Shown here: piece by piece, positions 6,594 to 11,258 of the stretch
How the letters are laid out: each line of letters opens with the position of its first letter
How positions within the stretch are numbered: position 1 is the stretch's first letter
Source of the DNA: an uncultured Ruminococcus sp.
GTDB lineage: Bacteria > Bacillota > Clostridia > Oscillospirales > Ruminococcaceae
DNA: 11,258 bases
NCBI GenBank assembly: GCA_900543105.1
Contig: UQQA01000081.1
Location: 1 to 11,258 of the forward strand
Direction: 5' to 3'
Made by a program: the position numbers and the translations under genes
Notes under the pieces: model-generated
Databases searched by the model: none
The model's input: the letters and a program-made list of their open reading frames with translations, nothing else
Told to the model about the DNA's origin: nothing

Positions 6594-6798
6594 ATGAAGG
6601 ATATCAAACAACATGGTGTTACTCACAGACTGGCAGGAGACGGTTCAGAAAAAAGAATTGTCTCATTTTGTATCAACTGGGCATTTCGACATTACGGACA
6701 TTTACAAATTGATACATATGGCGATAAAAAGGTGATGCAAAAAAATTACAGAGAAGCTGGGATTTATTCATTGTGGAACGATTTATACGGTATTTTGA
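6594..6798 (+). pseudogene. Frameshifted remnant of a GNAT-family N-acetyltransferase
   Basis: One frame gives INWAFRHYGHLQIDTYGDKK followed by VMQK, then loses homology. Continuing after dropping one A from the seven-A run (6739-6745) gives KITEKLGFIHCGTIYTVF and a TGA at 6796-6798. Together these match the GNAT C-terminal signature (L-R/Q-I-DT-x-x-DN/K-x-x-MQ, then K-x-GF-x-x-CG-x-I-Y). GNAT enzymes transfer acetyl from acetyl-CoA to amines. Missing are most of the N-terminal half, including a convincing acetyl-CoA loop, and any ribosome binding site. The remaining stretch 6799-6864 carries only the ribosome binding site of the next gene (GAGG, 6851-6854). It is therefore a decayed gene rather than an 83-aa protein. 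Confidence 0.6.
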
Positions 6799-6864
6799 AT
6801 GAATTTATATGTAGATATATGATAAAACACATATTGCTAACATAGAAACCGAGGTAAATAAGCT

Positions 6865-7716
6865 ATGGGAAAATTTGAAGAATTGCTCGTAAATAAAGGG
6901 CTATACGATAACGTAGATATAACCATTGATGATTTAGAAGAATTAGAAAAATATCTTTCGAAAAATGAATATACTGGGAATACAATTGATTGCTATTGTC
7001 CACATTGTGAAACAAACCGTGTATTTGCGTTTTCTAACAGTGAAATTCACGAAGAAACTGGCATAATGAGTATAATGATTGATGATACGGCAGGTCGTAC
7101 CAGAAAGCCCAAAAAGCAAGAGATTTTTAATTCGTATTTGAATAAACGGTATGTGCTAACATATAGATGTAGCCGTGACCGACAGCATGCTATCCTATTT
7201 GACTTGATTGTTATAGATAGCAAAATAATAAAAATTGGGCAATTTCCGTCAATAGCGGATTTAGTAATTCCTGAAATTTCAAAATACAAATCTGTATTAG
7301 GCAAACAATATCGTGAGTTTAGCAAAGCCGTTGGGTTATTTGCACATGGTATAGGAATAGGTTCATTTGTATATTTGCGGCGAATTATAGAAAAGTTGGT
7401 GTTCGACAAATATAATGAACTTGCAGAAAAATTGGATATTTTAAAAGAGGATTTCGAGCGTCAAAAATTTGATAAAAAAATCGAAACGCTAAAAGAATAT
7501 CTCCCTGCAAGTTTAGTTAAAAACAAAAATGTATATGGTATTGTGAGTAAAGGAATACATGAATTAAGCGAGGAAGAATGCAGAGAGATGTTCCCGTACA
7601 TAAGAATTGGTATCGAGTTAATCCTTGATGATTTATTAGCCGAGAAAGAAAGGAAAGAAAAAGAAAAGGTATTTGAGGAATTTGTAGCTAAAAAAACAGG
7701 GGAATTAAGGCAGTAA
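6865..7716 (+). CDS. Zinc-ribbon protein with a DUF4145-like helical C-terminal region
   Basis: 283 aa; GAGG (6851-6854) precedes ATG 6865. Residues 1-40 are helical (DNVDITIDDLEELEKYL). A probable zinc ribbon follows: CYCPHC near residue 43 and a single Cys in YRCSRDRQH near 101, embedded in strands. The C-terminal part (about 130-283) is helical: VIPEISKYKSVLGKQYREFS, GIGSFVYLRRIIEKLVFDKY, YGIVSKGIHELSEEECREMF, then a charged tail (LAEKERKEKEKVFEEFVAKK). A zinc ribbon followed by 'RRIIEKL' and a later 'GIHELSEEEC' helix resembles DUF4145-type proteins, often found near restriction and defence genes. This resemblance is from memory and not certain. Codons are strongly A/T-ending, unlike the par genes to the right, which suggests transfer. 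No enzymatic residues can be named. Confidence 0.75.
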   Translation: MGKFEELLVNKGLYDNVDITIDDLEELEKYLSKNEYTGNTIDCYCPHCETNRVFAFSNSEIHEETGIMSIMIDDTAGRTRKPKKQEIFNSYLNKRYVLTYRCSRDRQHAILFDLIVIDSKIIKIGQFPSIADLVIPEISKYKSVLGKQYREFSKAVGLFAHGIGIGSFVYLRRIIEKLVFDKYNELAEKLDILKEDFERQKFDKKIETLKEYLPASLVKNKNVYGIVSKGIHELSEEECREMFPYIRIGIELILDDLLAEKERKEKEKVFEEFVAKKTGELRQ

Positions 7717-7835
7717 CAAAACCGGGACGGCAGTCATGTGACCAGATGGGAACGGGGCCAGATGAGGACTTCACCAAGCAGTATTCCCTAACCCTATTCC
7801 AGTTTATCAACCACAATGAATCAATATACATACAC

Positions 7836-7869
7836 AAAGGCTCAACAGGAAATTCCCGTTGAGCCTTTT
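7836..7869. terminator. Hairpin terminator between convergent genes
   Basis: AAAGGCTCAAC (7836-7846) and GTTGAGCCTTT (7858-7868) form a perfect 11-bp stem with an 11-nt loop. A short T-run follows on the plus strand (TTTT) and CCTTTG on the minus strand, so it may serve both the 6865 gene and the minus-strand par operon. The DNA between 7717 and 7835 has no supportable gene. Confidence 0.7.
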
Positions 7870-7891
7870 GCTATTACCTATTTAAACAGTA

Positions 7892-8143
7892 TCAATAATT
7901 CAAAGTCTTAGCCACAATCCTATCCGCAGGATTTCCGTCATCGTCCTTGTCCGTGCGGTATGCCAGAACCGCAATTTTCGTTCCGGTGTGAAGCCTTTTG
8001 TCAAGTTCGGCAGCTTCGCACTCCACAAGCAGCTCAGAACCGTCCGCCTGTGTTATCCTCACGCCGAAAATATCAAGCATTCTGCCTGTTTCTTTGAGCA
8101 TAAAAACCTCTTTTACCTTGCCTTGAATAATCATCTTTTCCAT
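7892..8143 (-). CDS. Small beta-rich protein at the end of the par operon
   Basis: 83 aa. GGAGGT with a 7-nt spacer precedes ATG 8143, only 14 bp after the parB stop, so translation is probably coupled. The sequence alternates short strands (MIIQGKVKEVFML, MLDIFGVRITQADG, ELLVECEA, GTKIAVLAYRTDKD, DRIVAKTL) and looks like a small beta-barrel or OB-like fold; it has no catalytic motif or cysteine pair. I do not recognise the family. Being the last gene of a ParA/ParB operon suggests an accessory segregation or nucleic-acid-binding role, but this is context only. Confidence 0.7.
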   Translation of the reverse strand: MEKMIIQGKVKEVFMLKETGRMLDIFGVRITQADGSELLVECEAAELDKRLHTGTKIAVLAYRTDKDDDGNPADRIVAKTLNY

Positions 8144-8157
8144 TTTAAATACCTCCG

Positions 8158-8823
8158 TTATTCGCCCTGCTCAAAGTACAGAGCAAGGGCCTTTTCTATT
8201 ATCTCGTTCGCTTCCTTTTTGGAATAACTGCTTAAATACCTCTTGTATGTTGCGGTGGGGAGCGTTATCTTTTCTCCCTTGTCCTTTGGCTTTTCGTCCG
8301 AATCGTACTCACCGTTCAGCACATCGGTTATCAGCTCATCGGTGACTATCGTGTAAGATGATGCTATCTCACGGAGCTGTTTCGCCATTTTCATATCAAT
8401 GACAGTAACATCTTTTTCGGTCATAACCTTGTACACATTTCTCTGCTGTTCCTCTGTAAGATATGAAAGGTCAACGGCAGAACGGACCTTTATATTTCCA
8501 CGGTCAACAAGCACCTTGAACTCGTTTATCAGCTTGTCTATGCGGAGAAGCCTTGCCACCGTTGCGGAGCTTATGCCGTATTCCTCTGCTGTTGCATCTC
8601 TCGTTGTAAGATGTTCCGGTGGAACATCTTCGGGACGGTGCTTACCGTTCTCGATGAAATACAGCTCGTCACATATGTCCTTTCGTTTTCGCTCGTCAAA
8701 CAGCTTGTTGTACCTGAGTGCAACCGCAAACGCCTGTTCGGATATTTTCAGATCGGAAAAACCTCGCTGAATAAGATTTGTTTCCACAACAAAGATTTCA
8801 GCATCTTCATCGGATAAATTCAC
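8158..8823 (-). CDS. parB: ParB-family partition protein, C-terminal part beyond an in-frame TAG
   Basis: 221 codons starting at GTG 8823. They continue, without any frame change, the frame of the ParB N-terminal part, separated only by a TAG codon (8857-8859) and 11 sense codons (AGLESVPAVVK). The segment carries the rest of ParB: VNLSDEDAEIFVVETNLIQR with the box II-like region, a helix-turn-helix (ATAEEYGISSATVARLLRID) for site-specific DNA binding, and a C-terminal dimerisation-like region ending EIIEKALALYFEQGE. No ribosome binding site precedes GTG 8823, so independent translation is doubtful; it would be made by readthrough or not at all. The coding sequence contains a 19-bp palindrome copy (8610-8628), read as DVPPEH. 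With 8857-9117 it would make a protein of about 319 residues, a normal ParB size. Confidence 0.85.
   Translation of the reverse strand: MNLSDEDAEIFVVETNLIQRGFSDLKISEQAFAVALRYNKLFDERKRKDICDELYFIENGKHRPEDVPPEHLTTRDATAEEYGISSATVARLLRIDKLINEFKVLVDRGNIKVRSAVDLSYLTEEQQRNVYKVMTEKDVTVIDMKMAKQLREIASSYTIVTDELITDVLNGEYDSDEKPKDKGEKITLPTATYKRYLSSYSKKEANEIIEKALALYFEQGE
8610..8628. repeat. 19-bp palindrome copy 2, inside parB
   Basis: Plus-strand GATGTTCC-GGT-GGAACATC. On the minus strand it is identical to copy 5 on the plus strand (GATGTTCCACCGGAACATC). It lies within the ParB reading frame, so it is retained despite coding constraint. Confidence 0.85.
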
Positions 8824-8856
8824 CTTTACAACAGCAGGAACGCTTTCAAGTCCTGC

Positions 8857-9117
8857 CTATCCTGCGGCATACACTCTGTTATGCCCCGACAAAATCTCAT
8901 ATTTTCCTCCGTTTGCTGTGCGAACGATTATCGGAGTAATCACGCCGTTTTTCTTGATGCTCTGAATCATATCCTCCAAACGCTCGCCCTCATAAAGAGT
9001 GAATCTGTGATTGTGATATGGTATCAGCTTGTCTATCGCAATGCTCGTTATCCCCTGTTCGGAAGTAAAATCCAGACCGTCCGTTACGCCGAATTTGCTT
9101 GTTACATTTCTTGCCAC
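8857..9117 (-). CDS. parB: ParB-family partition protein, N-terminal part up to an in-frame TAG
   Basis: 86 residues from GTG 9117. AAAGGAG (9132-9126) lies 8 nt before that GTG. The in-frame ATG at 9135 overlaps this ribosome binding site and is unlikely to be used. The piece contains the ParB/Spo0J N-terminal domain: ITSIAIDKLIPYHNHRF, LEDMIQSIKKNGVITPIIVR, and the box SGHNRVYAAG, which in ParB binds CTP and drives clamp closure and spreading. Immediately after comes TAG (8857-8859), then AGLESVPAVVK in the same frame. ParB proteins normally read RxxAAxLAGL here, so the TAG most simply replaces a Leu (TTG) or another codon by one base. If TAG is a true stop, the product lacks all DNA-binding parts. 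The gene follows parA after 36 bp. Confidence 0.85.
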   Translation of the reverse strand: MARNVTSKFGVTDGLDFTSEQGITSIAIDKLIPYHNHRFTLYEGERLEDMIQSIKKNGVITPIIVRTANGGKYEILSGHNRVYAAG

Positions 9118-9136
9118 AATAAAAACTCCTTTCATA

Positions 9137-9155
9137 AATGTTCCAGTGGAACATC
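9137..9155. repeat. 19-bp palindrome copy 3, parA/parB junction
   Basis: AATGTTCC-AGT-GGAACATC; one arm base differs at the outer edge. It overlaps the TGA of parA (9154-9156) and lies just upstream of the parB ribosome binding site, so binding or folding could affect parB expression. Confidence 0.85.
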
Positions 9156-9912
9156 AACCTATAAGCTCATCTGCAAGCCTGTTGTAGTCCTCGGCAGCCG
9201 TGCATTTGGGAGCATACGCAATAAGTGTCTGCTTTCTCGCCTGTGCTTCCTTCACCTTGATGCACTCCCTTATTGCCGTGTCAAAAACCTTTGTATTCAT
9301 CTGCTCGGCAACCTCGTCAAGGGAAGCTCTGACCTCTCTTGAAAGATTTGCCCGTCCGTTATACTTGGTAAGCAGAAGTCCCGAAACGTTCAGACTTGGA
9401 TTCTGCCTTTTGCGAATAGCTCTGATAGTTTCAAAGAGCTGTGAAAGTCCCTGCAAAGCGTATCTGTCCGCAGTTACGGGGATAATAACTTCACTGGCGG
9501 CAATAAGGCAGTTATGCAGGATAGAATTCATAGCAGGTGCAGTATCAATGATTATGTAGTCATAATTCTCACAGCCGTCAAGAGCATCTGCCATTCGATA
9601 AAGTCCGTCAACGCTCCCTTTCAGCTTCTCATCTGCCTGTCGGAGCAAGCTGTCCCCTGCGAGAATATCTCCGCACTCGGTATGCTGAATTGCTTCGTCA
9701 AGGCTCAATCGGCTCTCGTCCAAAAGCACATCATAAACGGTAGCAACACCCTCGGTCATTGCTCTGTAAGTATCGGTGCTGTTGCACTGTGTATCGCAGT
9801 CGATAAGAAGCGTTTTGTAACCTCTCTCACTCAGAATTGCCGCAAGTGCTGTCGATGTAGAAGATTTTCCTACACCGCCCTTTGCGTTTGCTATGGTTAT
9901 AACCTTGCTCAT
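9154..9912 (-). CDS. parA: ParA/Soj-family ATPase
   Basis: 252 aa from ATG 9912, selected by AAAGGAGG (9927-9920); longer in-frame upstream codons belong to the preceding gene. The N-terminus SKVITIANAKGGVGKSSTST is the deviant Walker A box (KGGVGKS) of ParA ATPases; LLIDCDTQCNST is the A' motif; YDYIIIDTAP is Walker B. Length and motif order match small Soj-type ParAs without an N-terminal DNA-binding domain. ParA dimerises on ATP, binds the nucleoid, and is stimulated by ParB loaded at parS to move DNA copies apart. Its start overlaps the stop of the upstream acidic-protein gene by one base (TAATG), so translation is coupled. The stop codon overlaps palindrome copy 3. Confidence 0.95.
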   Translation of the reverse strand: MSKVITIANAKGGVGKSSTSTALAAILSERGYKTLLIDCDTQCNSTDTYRAMTEGVATVYDVLLDESRLSLDEAIQHTECGDILAGDSLLRQADEKLKGSVDGLYRMADALDGCENYDYIIIDTAPAMNSILHNCLIAASEVIIPVTADRYALQGLSQLFETIRAIRKRQNPSLNVSGLLLTKYNGRANLSREVRASLDEVAEQMNTKVFDTAIRECIKVKEAQARKQTLIAYAPKCTAAEDYNRLADELIG

Positions 9913-10361
9913 TATTCTCCCTCCTTTAATGAAATACTGCCTATATCCGAAATCCACTTCTCCACGCAATCGCTGTACTCTTTCCTGCGGTTATATACCT
10001 CCATTTTCTCCTCATACTCGGAGATTTCATTCTCATCGGCATCATCGGGAAGTTCGGGTTTGTCATAGTCCTCGTAAAAATCAAGATAGTCCCTGCGTTC
10101 GCAAAGGTAGCCGTAAAATGCAGTGCGAATACCTTTTGCATAGTTTTCATTGCCCTCGGCATATTCATCAACAATACGCTCCTTTATGGCAGCACAGGTC
10201 ATATCAAACTGATTGGTGTCAACCTCATCGAGAACGGAAGCGAACGAACTTCTTGCAACGTCCTCCCACTCCTCAAATTCTTCCTCAACATCGCAAGCAT
10301 AACCGATGTCCTCAAGTATCTCGGTTACTCTCTCATAGCTTTCATCTGAAATTCTAAACAT
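9912..10361 (-). CDS. Acidic protein of unknown function encoded directly upstream of parA
   Basis: 149 aa from ATG 10361, selected by AAAAGGAG (10377-10370); the in-frame ATG at 10367 is too close to that site. The protein is strikingly acidic: DVEEEFEEWEDVA, DEYAEGNENY, DFYEDYDKPELPDDADENE and SEYEEKMEVY, with few basic residues. It looks all-helical, with aromatic residues spaced in the acidic helices. I recognise no family. The one-base overlap with parA and the palindrome just upstream tie it to the partition cassette. A regulator of ParA/ParB or a DNA-mimic-like protein is possible from composition alone; neither is shown. Confidence 0.75.
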   Translation of the reverse strand: MFRISDESYERVTEILEDIGYACDVEEEFEEWEDVARSSFASVLDEVDTNQFDMTCAAIKERIVDEYAEGNENYAKGIRTAFYGYLCERRDYLDFYEDYDKPELPDDADENEISEYEEKMEVYNRRKEYSDCVEKWISDIGSISLKEGE

Positions 10362-10388
10362 AATCATTCTCCTTTTTTGTTGTTGGTT

Positions 10389-10407
10389 GATGTTCCAATG
10401 GAACATT
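10389..10407. repeat. 19-bp palindrome copy 4, between the first two operon genes
   Basis: GATGTTCC-AAT-GGAACATT, with the outermost base pair G/T mismatched. It lies 9 bp after the stop of the first gene and about 12 bp before the ribosome binding site of the acidic-protein gene. Confidence 0.85.
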
Positions 10408-10416
10408 TTGTGTACT

Positions 10417-10644
10417 TTAATCTTCCGTTTTTCCTGCATTAAGCATTTTCAGATTGGTAAGAACCGCCTTTCTCTCCTCGGCTGACATCGGCTCACGCTT
10501 TTCCTTTGGCTTACTGCGTTCCTCAAACGCCTTAACCGCCTTTTCTCGGATACGCTGTTCACGGTTTTCACGGTCTGCGATAACCGCCGTCTTTGCGTTA
10601 AGCATTGCCCTTGCTATATAAAGCTCACTTTCGGTGTTATTCAT
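10417..10644 (-). CDS. Small charged coiled-coil protein, first gene of the par operon
   Basis: 75 aa from ATG 10644, with AAAGGA nine bases upstream; the ATG at 10653 abuts that site and is unlikely. The sequence is almost entirely helical and charged (ENREQRIREKAVKAFEERSK, PKEKREPMSAEERKAVLTNL), predicted coiled coil, ending MLNAGKTED. No family recognised. It is the promoter-proximal gene, with palindrome copy 5 in its leader and copy 4 just after its stop. Confidence 0.7.
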   Translation of the reverse strand: MNNTESELYIARAMLNAKTAVIADRENREQRIREKAVKAFEERSKPKEKREPMSAEERKAVLTNLKMLNAGKTED

Positions 10645-10663
10645 ATAAACCATTCCTTTCCCC

Positions 10664-10682
10664 GATGTTCCACCGGAACATC
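10664..10682. repeat. 19-bp palindrome copy 5, par operon leader
   Basis: Perfect GATGTTCC-ACC-GGAACATC between the -10 box of the minus-strand promoter (10708-10703) and the ribosome binding site of the first gene. It lies in the predicted 5' untranslated region, where it could act as an operator or as an mRNA hairpin. Confidence 0.88.
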
Positions 10683-10702
10683 TCTTTTTTGATTACACTC
10701 AC

Positions 10703-10731
10703 ATTATACTACTTATATAAGTAGTTTTCAA
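10703..10731 (-). promoter_or_regulatory. Promoter of the par operon
   Basis: On the minus strand TTGAAA (10731-10726), a 17-bp spacer and TATAAT (10708-10703) form a near-consensus sigma70 promoter about 60 bp before the first ATG (10644). The spacer is filled by an 18-bp palindrome. Confidence 0.85.
10708..10725. promoter_or_regulatory. Operator 1: 18-bp perfect palindrome in the par promoter spacer
   Basis: ACTACTTATATAAGTAGT is its own reverse complement and lies exactly between the -35 and -10 boxes, touching the first base of the -10. A protein bound here would block RNA polymerase. Its core TACTTATATAAGTAG matches operator 2 (10820-10834) at 13 of 15 positions. Confidence 0.75.
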
Positions 10732-10779
10732 TAGTAATTCCAGCCAAACTTGATTATACAAATTTAGCTTATGCGCACA

Positions 10780-10809
10780 TTGACAAAATCTCCATTGCTA
10801 TGGTATAAT
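10780..10809 (+). promoter_or_regulatory. Promoter of the ribbon-helix-helix-like gene
   Basis: TTGACA (10780-10785), an 18-bp spacer and TATAAT (10804-10809) preceded by TGG give a strong promoter with an extended -10. It is divergent from the par operon promoter about 50 bp away. Confidence 0.85.
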
Positions 10810-10819
10810 GGATAAAATA

Positions 10820-10834
10820 TACTTATGCAAGTAG
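10820..10834. promoter_or_regulatory. Operator 2: TACTT-ATGC-AAGTA site downstream of the -10 box
   Basis: TACTTATGCAAGTAG begins 10 bp after the -10 hexamer, at about the start of transcription, and overlaps the AGGAG ribosome binding site (10833-10837) by two bases. It is the imperfect sister of operator 1. Confidence 0.7.
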
Positions 10835-10847
10835 GAGAGCGATAAAA

Positions 10848-11072
10848 ATGCCTGTTTCCGAGAAACAAAAAGGATATGCCCGAAAGTGGGACAAGGACAA
10901 TATGCGTACCCTCGGTACAAGAGTACGCACACAAGATGCCGAGGATTTCAAGGCTTGGTGTGCAATGCGTGGGGTTTCCACCACCTCCGAGATTAAAAGA
11001 TTTGTTATGAGCGAGCTTGAAAAGTACAACGCTGTTATGGAAAAGCAGCAGGAGTGTAGTAAAAGCGAGTGA
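10848..11072 (+). CDS. Small ribbon-helix-helix-like DNA-binding protein, probable repressor of the par locus
   Basis: 74 aa; AGGAG (10833-10837) with a 10-nt spacer precedes ATG 10848. A basic N-terminal arm (SEKQKGYARKWDKDNMRTLG) is followed by a short strand TRVRTQDAEDF, then helices FKAWCAMRGVSTTSEIKRFV and MSELEKYNAVME. Strand-helix-helix with a polar strand is the Arc/CopG ribbon-helix-helix layout, in which paired strands read DNA in the major groove. Such proteins often repress partition or conjugation genes. Near-identical short palindromes in its own leader and in the divergent par promoter fit that role. The fold assignment is by pattern, not by search. Confidence 0.78.
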   Translation: MPVSEKQKGYARKWDKDNMRTLGTRVRTQDAEDFKAWCAMRGVSTTSEIKRFVMSELEKYNAVMEKQQECSKSE

Positions 11073-11098
11073 GCATTTTTATTTTCTTCCTTTCGTGG

Positions 11099-11169
11099 TT
11101 GATTTTTGGCTGTGCTTATGGTAAAATGTAGTTGGGTGGATTTTTAATCTGCCCGATAAATCGGAATTT
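11099..11169 (+). repeat. 71-bp promoter/leader repeat, copy B
   Basis: It matches copy A (6510-6580) at 66 of 71 positions. TTGATT (11099-11104), a 17-bp spacer and TAAAAT (11122-11127) with a preceding TGG form the promoter. The leader hairpin is GGGTGGAT (11134-11141) with ATCTGCCC (11147-11154), and a competing CCGATAAATCGG is at 11153-11164. It points toward the gene at 11240. Confidence 0.75.
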
Positions 11170-11239
11170 AACGCACATCTAAAAAACGAGAATTCACAAA
11201 AATGTAGCCATAAAATGGTGATGAAAGGACGTATAACTT

Positions 11240-11258
11240 ATGAGTAAAAAAGTATTTG
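11240..11258 (+). CDS. Start of a gene running off the right edge
   Basis: ATG 11240 reads MSKKVF before the window ends. AAAGGA (11224-11229) with a 10-nt spacer supports it. The 21 bases from 11211 match those from 6254 (upstream of the Xre gene) at 19 positions, and both blocks lie 29 bp before their ATG. That hints at a related regulator or a shared leader. Six residues do not allow a function. Confidence 0.5.

Noticed and set aside
6594..6845. An 83-residue open frame as a real gene
   Set aside because: No ribosome binding site, and the GNAT similarity switches frame at the A-run; better described as a relic.
7717..7835. A tRNA or small RNA in the G+C-richer stretch after the zinc-ribbon gene
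   Set aside because: No cloverleaf pairing or CCA end could be drawn, and no promoter is evident.
7745..7862. A short open frame starting MGTGPDEDFTKQYSL
   Set aside because: Only about 38 codons, it reads through the terminator hairpin, has no clear ribosome binding site and matches nothing that I recognise.
8857..8859. Selenocysteine or programmed frameshift explanation for split ParB
   Set aside because: The codon is TAG, not TGA, and both sides are in the same frame, so neither mechanism applies.
9912..9969. ParA beginning at the upstream in-frame codon near 9969
   Set aside because: The KGGVGKS motif is normally near the N-terminus, and ATG 9912 has AAAGGAGG at the right distance; the extension is the neighbouring gene's tail in another frame.

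Overview
The window looks like a gut-type Clostridia genome, most likely Oscillospiraceae/Ruminococcus. This rests on gene content (a BspA-like leucine-rich-repeat surface protein with Cys-pair and fibronectin-like repeats, a ComEC-type beta-lactamase-fold lipoprotein, a DUF6465-like Ala/Lys-rich protein, a short IGGADGPT-motif membrane peptide), strong AAAGGAGG ribosome binding sites and TTGACA/TATAAT promoters. The genus is inferred, not proven. The mix of housekeeping-looking genes with an hsdS fragment, a partition cassette, an A+T-rich patch and small regulators suggests an accessory or integrated region.

Left part (1-2060): a minus-strand type I restriction specificity gene (hsdS) runs off the left edge. 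Its 5' end is cut off inside a conserved HsdS region, as in silent or invertible hsdS half-genes. Next come a sigma70-promoted plus-strand pair (a 74-aa two-helix membrane peptide and an 82-aa helix-hairpin-helix protein) and a separately promoted DUF6465-like protein with its terminator.

Middle part (2061-6200), minus strand: a 761-aa secreted BspA-like protein and a 434-aa secreted metallo-beta-lactamase-fold lipoprotein, each followed by a hairpin. Plus strand (6200-7870): a visibly A+T-richer patch with an Xre-type regulator, a 71-bp promoter/leader repeat, a frameshifted GNAT acetyltransferase relic and a 283-aa zinc-ribbon protein of unknown function.

Right part (7890-11258): a minus-strand partition-like operon reads, from its promoter, small coiled-coil protein > acidic protein > ParA > ParB > small beta-rich protein. 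ParB is interrupted by an in-frame TAG. A 19-bp palindrome, GATGTTCC-NNN-GGAACATC, occurs four times in this operon (leader, two gene junctions, inside parB) and once 6.6 kb away at 2040, and is the best candidate for a parS-like centromere/operator. A divergent gene encodes a small ribbon-helix-helix-like protein. Near-identical operators lie exactly in the -35/-10 spacer of the par promoter and just downstream of this gene's own -10, which suggests that it represses both. A second copy of the 71-bp promoter/leader repeat then precedes a gene that runs off the right edge.
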